A stretch of 64,000 bases of DNA from Clostridiales bacterium (lineage in GTDB: Bacteria > Bacillota > Clostridia > Saccharofermentanales > Saccharofermentanaceae), in contig JAGCSR010000032.1 in assembly GCA_017964005.1 (NCBI GenBank), positions 1 to 64,000 of the forward strand, given 5' to 3'. Made by a program: the position numbers and the translations under genes. This document shows positions 1-6,953 of this stretch, piece by piece (the stretch's first letter is position 1; every line of letters starts with the position of its first letter). Below the pieces are notes generated by a model. It did no database searches. It saw only the letters and a program-made list of their open reading frames with translations, and was not told the DNA's origin.

Positions 1-591
1 GCAACAGCTGCAGGGAAGAGCGCAGAGTGTAAGGTTACTGTTCTCTACAAGGATGTCACAAATGCTAAGGACTTCTGGTACGCTCCCACTAATTATCTGA
101 CCGCCAAGGGTGTCGTTAAGGGTTACGACAAGCAGACCAAGTTTAAGCCTGCCAACGATTGTACCCGTGCGCAGATGCTGACCTTTATGTGGAGACTTCA
201 GGGTGAACCTGCACCCAAGGCCAAGACCTGCAAGTTCCCTGACGTGAAGAAGACAGACTACTTCTTTAAGCCTGTCATCTGGGCAGTGGAACAGGGTATT
301 ACCACAGGTTACAAGGACGGTACCTTTAAGCCTCAGAATGTCTGCACAAGAGCACAGACAGTAACGTTCCTCTGGAGGATGGCAAAGACACCTTCACCTT
401 CTTCCAAGACCTGTAAGTTCTCCGATGTTAAGTCCAAGGATTACTTCTATAAGCCTGTAATCTGGGCATCTGAGAAGAAGATCGTCGCAGGATATAATGA
501 CGGCACATTCCGCCCTCAGGGCAAGTGCTTACGCCGCCAGATGGTAACGTTCTTGTATAAGTATGATAAATACATCAACAAGAAAGAATAA
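1..591 (+). CDS. C-terminal part of an SLH-repeat surface protein (5' end outside window)
   Basis: The reading frame is open from base 1, so the gene begins upstream. The visible 196 residues are almost entirely three S-layer-homology-like repeats. Each has the pattern F/Y-x-DV, an aromatic pair before 'PVIWA', then GI or K-I, GY-DGTF-P, and a CTRAQ/CLRRQ-VTFLW/Y ending. Such repeats anchor secreted proteins non-covalently to the Gram-positive cell wall. The last repeat runs to within about ten residues of the stop, so this is a C-terminal anchor and the functional domain must lie upstream. Repeat style matches the SLH proteins at 11.6 kb and 51.1 kb. The function of the missing part cannot be told. 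Confidence 0.9.
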   Translation, partial: ATAAGKSAECKVTVLYKDVTNAKDFWYAPTNYLTAKGVVKGYDKQTKFKPANDCTRAQMLTFMWRLQGEPAPKAKTCKFPDVKKTDYFFKPVIWAVEQGITTGYKDGTFKPQNVCTRAQTVTFLWRMAKTPSPSSKTCKFSDVKSKDYFYKPVIWASEKKIVAGYNDGTFRPQGKCLRRQMVTFLYKYDKYINKKE

Positions 592-613
592 GATCTGACA
601 TCTAATGACAATT

Positions 614-645
614 ATGAGGCCGCTCGTGATGAACGGCCTCATTTT
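614..645 (+). terminator. Rho-independent terminator of the SLH gene
   Basis: A 9-bp perfect stem (ATGAGGCCG / CGGCCTCAT) with an 11-base loop, followed by a short T-rich tract, lies 23 bases after the stop codon. Confidence 0.8.
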
Positions 646-654
646 ATGATTGAA

Positions 655-721
655 GTGTTGCCTGTAAATCTGTATTTGTCTGCCCGTAACAGGCAGAAAT
701 TAGTACGTTTACAGGCAACAC
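655..721. repeat. Nested palindromic element, 67 bp
   Basis: Perfect 14-bp outer arms (655-668 GTGTTGCCTGTAAA, 708-721 its reverse complement) enclose an inner 6-bp stem TCTGCC/GGCAGA (679-684, 692-697). It lies between the terminator of the SLH gene and the 3' end of the convergent membrane protein gene. No T-run follows on either strand, so it does not look like an ordinary terminator. It may be a structured RNA or a small palindromic mobile element. Confidence 0.6.
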
Positions 722-784
722 CAAGATCGTTAAGCATCTGTTTACGAATCTTATGTCAGGTGAGTTCGCTGCTCTTGGAACTGT

Positions 785-1279
785 TCACTCAAAACTATCT
801 GCGATCACCACGTCTATCGGGAGTTCGCGGTTTGAAGGATCTTCATGATTATAGTCAACAAGGATCGCGGTGGCACCTTCTTCCGCTTTCCTGTAGGTGA
901 TGCCCTGGACCTTGTAGTTGGATTCTTTGCCGTCGGGATATAATATGTGAACCTTGTAATATGTATGGTACTTGGTACGGGAGCAGGAACGGCTTAAGAC
1001 ACGGCAGCGGCAGACTTTGTATTCGCGCATTTTTACCATCTTGCTTCTCTTGGTGTTTGTAAGTGCGCATCCCATAGAGATGATGAGGAGTATGACAGCG
1101 AAGACAATGAATCCCGCGGCATATTGGAACCCGTCGACTGCGGAATAGATGCCGACAGCCAGGACGGCACATCCTGTGAGGCCGAACACAAGGCACAAGA
1201 TAATATCACTGTGCCTGAAGTGTTTTACGAACTTCACGATAGCTTCATGTTCGGAAGATGTCGGTTCAGTCCACTGCAT
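785..1279 (-). CDS. Small membrane protein with extracytoplasmic or cytosolic beta-rich tail, unknown function
   Basis: A 164-residue protein starting at the ATG at 1279, which has AAGGAG six bases upstream; an earlier in-frame ATG at 1318 lacks such a site. Two hydrophobic segments occupy roughly residues 27-47 and 53-72. They are followed by a basic stretch and a C-terminal region with the pattern seen in DUF3592-like proteins (a short hydrophilic domain after two membrane helices, reading 'YPDGKESNYKVQG'). The relationship to DUF3592 is only a resemblance. It converges on the SLH gene. Nothing in the sequence assigns a substrate or partner. Confidence 0.7.
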   Translation of the reverse strand: MQWTEPTSSEHEAIVKFVKHFRHSDIILCLVFGLTGCAVLAVGIYSAVDGFQYAAGFIVFAVILLIISMGCALTNTKRSKMVKMREYKVCRCRVLSRSCSRTKYHTYYKVHILYPDGKESNYKVQGITYRKAEEGATAILVDYNHEDPSNRELPIDVVIADSFE

Positions 1280-1454
1280 ATGGATCTCCTTAGTTTGATC
1301 TATATTTGAATTATACAACCTATCCTAAAGTTTTGAATGGGATTCTTGCAGTAATGCGGTTAGGTGTTTAAGATCTGTTATAATAGGTTCAATTGTTGCA
1401 AGGTGATTGAACACCCTGATTTTTCCAAGGGTTTGACTGAAAGGTAGAGTTATC

Positions 1455-1904
1455 ATGGATTCTGAATTGTCTGATAAGATATTGAAGGAAAGCCGGAGAG
1501 TCTATGAATATCTGCTGCATGAGTTCGGGAACAGGTTCGATTGGCTAAATCTTTGTGAATATGATATCGATCCTTGTGATGTGGGCTTGTCAACCGTGTT
1601 GATGGACGATTATATCAATTACAGGTTTATTGACAAGTTCAATAGAGAACCCGAACTGCAGGATGAATGGAAGAAGTTTTTTGATTTCATAGAAGAGATG
1701 CTCTGTTTGGAAGACAAAAGTCTGACGGAAGTAATTGATACTACCATTTTGGAAGTGCTGGCATCAGAAGGATCTGTTGATCTGGAGAAGGTCTTGGGGT
1801 ACTGCGGCAATAAGACCCGAAGATCGATCTTAGGATCGGTAAGGAACTATTACGGAAGACCCGACAGAGCAGATGAGTTGCTGAAACGTTACTCCTGCCG
1901 GTAA
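1455..1904 (+). CDS. Hypothetical soluble acidic protein, 149 aa
   Basis: I do not recognise this protein. It is acidic, mostly helical in appearance, and has no signal peptide or membrane segment. A candidate -10 box TATAAT sits at 1379-1384 without a convincing -35, and a 7-bp dyad GTTCAAT/ATTGAAC (1387-1393, 1406-1412) follows it. The gap to the next gene, an NAD(P)HX epimerase, is 28 bases with no terminator, so the two may be co-transcribed. Its composition resembles small immunity-type proteins, but there is no specific evidence for that role. Confidence 0.65.
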   Translation: MDSELSDKILKESRRVYEYLLHEFGNRFDWLNLCEYDIDPCDVGLSTVLMDDYINYRFIDKFNREPELQDEWKKFFDFIEEMLCLEDKSLTEVIDTTILEVLASEGSVDLEKVLGYCGNKTRRSILGSVRNYYGRPDRADELLKRYSCR

Positions 1905-1932
1905 ATCGCAAATCGACTGAAGGAGAAATAAA

Positions 1933-2556
1933 ATGCCGATATGTGTATCTACAGAAGTGATGAGACAAAGCGATAAGTGGACGATCGACAACCTTGTTCC
2001 GTCCAAAGAACTTATGGCCCGGGCGGGCAAAGCCATTTACGATCAGGTTGATTGGAAAGGTCCCGTTGGGATAATCTGCGGCAAGGGAAATAACGCAGGT
2101 GACGGATTCGTTGTAGCAGGTCTCCTGGCTGATGCCGGGATAGAATGCGAGATCGTTCTCCTGTACGAGGATTCTTTCTCTGAGGACGGCAGGTACTTCT
2201 TCTATAAGTGCGTTGAGAAAGGTGTGCCGGTAGTAACGGAGGGCCGCTACGATGAATATAGGACTATATTGGACGCGATCTTCGGCACCGGCTTTAAGGG
2301 TGAAGTCAAAGAACCCGCAAGATCTGCGATTGAGAAGATTAACCGCTCCAAGGCGTTCGTTGTGAGCGCTGACATCAACAGCGGTCTCAACGGGGACACG
2401 GGACTCGGAGACCTTTATGTTATATCTGATCTTACTGTATCCATCGGAACATATAAATACGGCCATTTCCTGGGGCATGCAAAGACTGCCATGAAAGATA
2501 AAGTGAACTGCGATATCGGTATAAAGATAATAGGTCCATCGCAAGAAATGATATGA
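1933..2556 (+). CDS. nnrE: NAD(P)H-hydrate epimerase (YjeF N-terminal domain)
   Basis: The 207-residue protein carries the YjeF_N hallmarks: GKGNNAGDGF at residues 50-59 (nucleotide-binding glycine loop), the DAIFGTG segment with the conserved aspartate at 114, and the late 'ADINSGLNGDTG' segment. The family epimerises R- and S-NAD(P)HX so that the damaged cofactor can be repaired by the dehydratase NnrD. Here only the epimerase domain is present, whereas many bacteria have a fused NnrE-NnrD; a separate dehydratase would have to lie elsewhere. A clear AAGGAGA ribosome binding site precedes the ATG. Confidence 0.88.
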   Translation: MPICVSTEVMRQSDKWTIDNLVPSKELMARAGKAIYDQVDWKGPVGIICGKGNNAGDGFVVAGLLADAGIECEIVLLYEDSFSEDGRYFFYKCVEKGVPVVTEGRYDEYRTILDAIFGTGFKGEVKEPARSAIEKINRSKAFVVSADINSGLNGDTGLGDLYVISDLTVSIGTYKYGHFLGHAKTAMKDKVNCDIGIKIIGPSQEMI

Positions 2557-2617
2557 ATTGGGATTTTGGGTTCCTGTATAATACGTTCTGAAGAAAATAC
2601 TTTACGGAGGGTTTTAT

Positions 2618-3823
2618 ATGGGCATCGAACACAGGAAAGTCACCAAGAGGATCAGGTTTACCGATGAGAAGGGAAATGCATTGGCAAACCGCAATATAAA
2701 TGTACAGCAGGTCAGACACAAGTTCCTGTTCGGTTGCGGCGGATTCGATTTTATTCCCTATGTAATGGATGGCTCTGACGAGTTCAAAGAGGTAACGGAA
2801 AGCTGGCTCGAGATCTTCAATTACGCGACTTTGCCTTTCTACTGGGGCAACTATGAACCCGAGGAAGGCAAGCCGAATAAAGAGATCCTCATGAAGACCG
2901 CAGAATACCTTGTTTCCAAGGGAGTTAAGGTCAAGGGGCACCCTCTGTGCTGGCACACGGTGTGCGCTGACTGGCTTATGCAGTACGATAACGATACGAT
3001 AATGGAAAAGCAGCTTGCCAGGATCGACAGGGAAGTCACAGGATTTGCCGGTGTTATCGATATGTGGGACGTCATCAATGAAGTGGTGATCATGCCGATC
3101 TTCGATAAGTACGATAATGCCGTGACGAGGCTCTGCAAGGAGCACGGCAGAGTGGGTCTGATAAAGAAGGTCTTCGATAAGGCTCATGAGTCCAATCCCA
3201 ACGCTGTGCTTCTCTTAAACGATTTCAATACATCGATCAATTACGAGATCCTGATCGACGGCTGTCTTAACGCAGGTGTTCCGATCAGCGCTATCGGCAT
3301 CCAGTCCCATCAGCATCAGGGATACTGGGGCGTAGAGAAGCTTGAGCAGGTCCTTGAGAGGTTCTCGTCATTCGGACTGCCGATCCACTTTACCGAGAAT
3401 ACTCTTGTCTCGGGAACACTTATCCCCGAATATATCGAAGATCTTAACGACTGGCAGGTTGAAGAGTGGCCCACGACTCCCGAGGGAGAAGCCAGGCAGG
3501 CGCAGCAGCTGGAAGAGATGTACCGTATCCTGTTCGCGCATCCTCTTGTCGAAGCCATAACCAACTGGGATTATCGGGACGGCGCATGGCTCGGAGCCCC
3601 TTCGGGATTTATAAGGAAAGACAATTCCCGCAAACCTTCTTACGAGATGCTCAAGAATCTTGTTAAGGGCGAGTGGTGGACAGATACCACTGTTACTACT
3701 GATGCGGAAGGTTATGCAACGATCGATGCCTTCAAGGGTGACTACAAGATCTCCTGTGACGGTGGTGCTTCTGACGTGACATTGGATGACGACAGTGAAG
3801 ATGTGATAGCGGTTAACGCCTGA
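2618..3823 (+). CDS. Glycoside hydrolase family 10 enzyme (endo-1,4-beta-xylanase-like), no signal peptide
   Basis: A 401-residue protein with GH10 landmarks in order: an N-terminal 'FLFGCG' strand, HPLCWH near residues 108-113, the acid/base glutamate E155 in WDVINE, and the nucleophile glutamate E260 in HFTEN. A final ~60-residue region is rich in beta strands and acidic residues. GH10 enzymes cleave beta-1,4-xylan. No signal peptide is visible, so the enzyme probably acts in the cytosol on imported xylo-oligosaccharides. The RBS is ACGGAGGG. The stop codon abuts the stop codon of the convergent histidine kinase gene with no spacer and no obvious terminator. Exact substrate is inferred only from family. 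Confidence 0.88.
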   Translation: MGIEHRKVTKRIRFTDEKGNALANRNINVQQVRHKFLFGCGGFDFIPYVMDGSDEFKEVTESWLEIFNYATLPFYWGNYEPEEGKPNKEILMKTAEYLVSKGVKVKGHPLCWHTVCADWLMQYDNDTIMEKQLARIDREVTGFAGVIDMWDVINEVVIMPIFDKYDNAVTRLCKEHGRVGLIKKVFDKAHESNPNAVLLLNDFNTSINYEILIDGCLNAGVPISAIGIQSHQHQGYWGVEKLEQVLERFSSFGLPIHFTENTLVSGTLIPEYIEDLNDWQVEEWPTTPEGEARQAQQLEEMYRILFAHPLVEAITNWDYRDGAWLGAPSGFIRKDNSRKPSYEMLKNLVKGEWWTDTTVTTDAEGYATIDAFKGDYKISCDGGASDVTLDDDSEDVIAVNA

Positions 3824-5194
3824 TTACTTCGCCTGTATTATCACTTCCGCGAGGAACCGGAAGCCGTAGGGTTTCTCATCACAGCTGACAGTGAATTCGC
3901 CGCCGCATTCTTTCGCGGCGGTTTCCACGTTATGGAGTCCGAAGCCGTGGCGTTTGCGGTCGGCTTTGGTCGTTACTATCCTGCCGTCTTCGATCGCAGG
4001 GCGTGCTGCGCAGGGATTGGCAACTGAGATCATGAAGAAGTTGTCAGTCTTTTTGAACTGCAGTTCGATGATCCTGACTTCTTCGGGAAGTTCCTTTATA
4101 GCAGGGTCAGATACGGCTTCGACCGCGTTGTCCAGGAGGTTTCCTAAGATCTTGCACATGTTGACGGGACTGATCTTGTCAGGGATCACCTTGCCTGATA
4201 CTGTGATGTCGGAGCCCGCCTCTTTGGCGCGGGCCTTCTTGTCTGTAATGATCGCATCGGCGATCGTGTCACCGGTGTGGGGTGAGATGTTAGTTGAACT
4301 TAGATTCTCTCCCATCTCTTCCAAGTATTTCCGCATCTCGTCGTAGTCCCCGTTTTCCAGGAGGAGTGATAATACCTGGATGTTGTTCTTCATGTCGTGG
4401 CGCATCGAACGGATCTCATCGTCCGCTTTTGCCTGTGCCTCGAAAAACTTCGTCTGCGATGCGATCAGTTCCTCGTTGGTCCTGTTGAGATCCTTGAGGT
4501 CGTTTCTCTCGGTGCGGCTAGTTCTAATGTAGAAGAAGAGGACGAATATCAGGAGCATCAGAACGAGAGCCGTGATCCTTATGATGCCTGCGTCACGTGA
4601 CCAGTCGGATTCGGCGCCGTCCTGGATGATGAGAGATGAGATCAGCTGGAGGACTACCATTATGATGCCGATGAGAGGCAGCGGCATTGGTGTATCGTCC
4701 TTTTTGCCACGGATCCTGGATATCAGGAATAAGAAGACGAATTCCAGTGCCAGTCTGGATGCTTCTACCAGGAAGAAGAGAAGGATAATGACCTCCGGAG
4801 GGAAGCTGTCTGTATCAAAAAAGCCCGCGAACTGTTCTCTTAATGTCGCGAAGATCGCATCGATCGTCACGATCAGTTCGATCGTCATAAGGGCTGCTAG
4901 GATCCTGCGCCAGACTTTTCCTTGAAGAAGGATGACGAGGACTATGGCAAGGAGAAGATATCCTGCCATCTCGGCACCCTCATAGATTAGTGAAATATCC
5001 GGTCCCTCAAGGGTGTTTACGATCTCCTTTGCAATGCCCGATATGATGCCGATCGCAAGGGACATAATGTAAGCGAACTTTCTGTTCTTATACTTGTACC
5101 TGAATACGGCATCGACCGAATATGCCGAGAAGAAAAAGATGCTGACAACTATGACAAGCTGGAATAAGATTACTATGACTCTGACAGGATTCAT
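3824..5194 (-). CDS. AgrC-type sensor histidine kinase (GHKL ATPase)
   Basis: A 456-residue membrane kinase. The first ~220 residues contain six or seven hydrophobic segments, followed by a coiled stretch. The phospho-acceptor is probably H266 in the RHDMKNN motif typical of the HPK10/AgrC group, and a GHKL ATPase domain includes the N-box 'GNLLDNAVEA' and a late 'GFGLHN' glycine motif. Such kinases sense peptides or other extracellular cues and phosphorylate LytTR regulators. Its start overlaps the stop of the upstream response regulator by four bases (ATGA), so the pair is translationally coupled. The signal is unknown; no precursor peptide gene is visible nearby. Confidence 0.9.
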   Translation of the reverse strand: MNPVRVIVILFQLVIVVSIFFFSAYSVDAVFRYKYKNRKFAYIMSLAIGIISGIAKEIVNTLEGPDISLIYEGAEMAGYLLLAIVLVILLQGKVWRRILAALMTIELIVTIDAIFATLREQFAGFFDTDSFPPEVIILLFFLVEASRLALEFVFLFLISRIRGKKDDTPMPLPLIGIIMVVLQLISSLIIQDGAESDWSRDAGIIRITALVLMLLIFVLFFYIRTSRTERNDLKDLNRTNEELIASQTKFFEAQAKADDEIRSMRHDMKNNIQVLSLLLENGDYDEMRKYLEEMGENLSSTNISPHTGDTIADAIITDKKARAKEAGSDITVSGKVIPDKISPVNMCKILGNLLDNAVEAVSDPAIKELPEEVRIIELQFKKTDNFFMISVANPCAARPAIEDGRIVTTKADRKRHGFGLHNVETAAKECGGEFTVSCDEKPYGFRFLAEVIIQAK

Positions 5195-5901
5195 CGCCCG
5201 GACCTCCTTACGAAGTCAAAGAGAGCCTTCTTCGTATCCTGCGCCGAGCTCCTTGCAACGGGGATGGCATCCCCCGTATCGGTTATCAGTTCGCCTGACC
5301 CGAGTTTTGCTACATGAGCGAGGTTCACATAGTAAGATCTGTGGCATTTACAGAAGTCGGAGGATACTTCATCGATCAGCTTGACCGCCTGTGTGAACTT
5401 CATTCGAAGTTCTAAGTCCTGCTTGTCGAAAACAAACCTCACGGAATTGTTTGCGGCTTCCGCATATACGAGTGTTGATACAGGGAAGAACAGGTCTTCT
5501 CCGTCCTTATGCAGTATGAGCTTCTCATCGACTGTCAGAGTCTTCTCCAGGTCTTTTAGAGCCTGCCTGAGTTTGTCGGTTTCGACCGGTTTGCCCAGGA
5601 ACCTGAAGGCATCCACTTCGTATCCCTCCATGGCCATCTCGGTGTGGCTGGTAAGGAATATGATGGGGATATCCTTGGAATAATTACGGATCTTCTTTGC
5701 AGTGGACATGCCGTCCAGTTCCTTCATCTCTATATCGAGGAAGACTGCGTCCGGAATGAAGCCATTATCGAAGCTCTTAATGATCTCAGTGCCGTCTGCA
5801 TAGAGGAAGCAGCTGGCATTCTCTCTTCCGTAAAGAGAGAATATTGTGTCTGCCAGCTTCAGCCGGAATACTTCTTCGTCATCTACTATGGCAAGACGCA
5901 T
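5191..5901 (-). CDS. LytTR-family response regulator (AgrA/ComE-like)
   Basis: A 236-residue protein with a receiver domain (acidic pair D7-D8, phospho-acceptor D56 in 'VFLDIEM', conserved T and K further on) and a C-terminal LytTR DNA-binding domain from about residue 135. LytTR regulators usually bind spaced repeats upstream of their targets. The gene is first in a two-gene operon with the AgrC-like kinase, has a GGGAG ribosome binding site, and is preceded by a sigma-70-like promoter and by an array of palindromic repeats that could hold its binding sites or those of another regulator. Confidence 0.92.
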   Translation of the reverse strand: MRLAIVDDEEVFRLKLADTIFSLYGRENASCFLYADGTEIIKSFDNGFIPDAVFLDIEMKELDGMSTAKKIRNYSKDIPIIFLTSHTEMAMEGYEVDAFRFLGKPVETDKLRQALKDLEKTLTVDEKLILHKDGEDLFFPVSTLVYAEAANNSVRFVFDKQDLELRMKFTQAVKLIDEVSSDFCKCHRSYYVNLAHVAKLGSGELITDTGDAIPVARSSAQDTKKALFDFVRRSGR

Positions 5902-5937
5902 GTTTTTCTCCCTTCCGAGTATTTGTTGTTGATAATC

Positions 5938-5966
5938 AGTTTATCACTTGAATCCGTCATTGCCAA
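5938..5966 (-). promoter_or_regulatory. Promoter of the LytTR/AgrC operon
   Basis: On the minus strand TTGGCA (5961-5966) and TAAACT (5938-5943) are separated by 17 bases, a good sigma-70-type pair placed about 37 bases before the response regulator start. Confidence 0.55.
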
Positions 5967-6018
5967 AAGGTTCATATCAGGAATGAGTAATATTGGATAA
6001 TCCTATTGATAAACACTG

Positions 6019-6211
6019 TGTGTATCAATTACCGGATTTTGAAATTTTGATGCACATTTTTTTCGGTCTTGTGTATTAAAATCCCGGATTTTCGAATTTG
6101 ATACACGAATATCAGATAATCTGTGTATCGAAAATCCGATTATAAGGATTTGGTACATAACTTTTGCCGATATTGTGTATCAAATCGCATTTTTACGGCA
6201 AATGATACATA
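6019..6211. repeat. Four tandem 51-52 bp repeats, each an interrupted palindrome
   Basis: TGTGTAT recurs at 6019, 6070, 6122 and 6174 (spacings 51, 52, 52). Each unit has a left half TGTGTATCAAA-like and, exactly 26 bases after the unit start, a right half of the form ATTTGATACACA, giving a ~38-bp dyad. The core is CGGATTTT (or AAAATCCG in unit 3). The last 13-16 bases of each unit are not conserved. The array lies between the end of the ABC operon and the promoter of the LytTR/AgrC operon, with both flanking operons transcribed leftward. It looks like a helically phased operator array or a set of palindromic repeats; the binding factor is unknown. Confidence 0.8.
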
Positions 6212-6260
6212 CGTTGAGCTGTCTGACTGTCAATACTGCTCGAAAATCCTCTGCCTTATC

Positions 6261-6935
6261 TCATCCGACGGTCTTGCCGTTCTCGAGCATGATGGTCCTG
6301 CTTCCGTAAGCTGCGCACTGCTCCGAGTGGGTGACCTGAAGGATTGTAAGACCCTTGTCCTTATTGAGCCTTGAGAACAGTTCCATTATCTCGGCCGAAG
6401 CCTTGGAGTCGAGGTTGCCGGTTGGTTCGTCCGCGAGAATGATCGAAGGATTGCCCATTACGGCTCTTGCAATGGCGACTCTCTGCTGCTGACCGCCTGA
6501 TAAAGTTGCAGGCATTGCTTTGCGCTTATCCGTAAGTCCCGTGATCTCCAGGATCTCATCAAGTTCGGACTCCAGGTCTTTCCTCTTCTTGCCGTTGATG
6601 GAGGAGGGAAGGAGGATGTTGTCTTCGACGTTGAGGTTCATTACCAGGTTATAGAACTGGAAGACGAATCCTATATTCTTCAGCCGAAGGTCCGACAGTT
6701 CCGTATCGTTCAGCGAGGTGATATCCTTGCCGCACAAGGTGATCTTGCCTTCGAAGTCGCGGTCCAGGCCGCCGATCAGATAGAGCATCGTGGACTTGCC
6801 CGAGCCCGACGCTCCCATCAGGGATACGAACTCGCCTTCGCCTACGTACATGCAGGCGTCGTCCAGCACCCGGTTCAGTGCCGAGCCCTTGCCGAAAGTC
6901 TTTGTAACATTGTTAACTTCGATTATTGTATTCAT
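6261..6935 (-). CDS. ABC transporter ATP-binding protein (MacB/LolD-like)
   Basis: A 224-residue ATPase with Walker A GASGSGKS near residue 40, signature LSGGQQQR, Walker B followed by ADEPTGNLDS, and a late H-loop histidine. This sequence pattern is typical of ATPases paired with FtsX/MacB-type permeases, which move lipoproteins, peptides or drugs, or transmit force to periplasmic or wall enzymes. The start has an AGGAGG site. It is the last gene of an operon with the large permease (18-base gap) and an M13 peptidase. The array of palindromic repeats lies just after its stop codon. Confidence 0.92.
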   Translation of the reverse strand: MNTIIEVNNVTKTFGKGSALNRVLDDACMYVGEGEFVSLMGASGSGKSTMLYLIGGLDRDFEGKITLCGKDITSLNDTELSDLRLKNIGFVFQFYNLVMNLNVEDNILLPSSINGKKRKDLESELDEILEITGLTDKRKAMPATLSGGQQQRVAIARAVMGNPSIILADEPTGNLDSKASAEIMELFSRLNKDKGLTILQVTHSEQCAAYGSRTIMLENGKTVG

Positions 6936-6953
6936 TTTTATGTCCTCCTGATA

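Noticed and set aside
6019-6211. Possible CRISPR array (regular palindromic repeats)
   Set aside because: The non-conserved segments are only 13-16 bases, the repeats are divergent and no cas genes are nearby.
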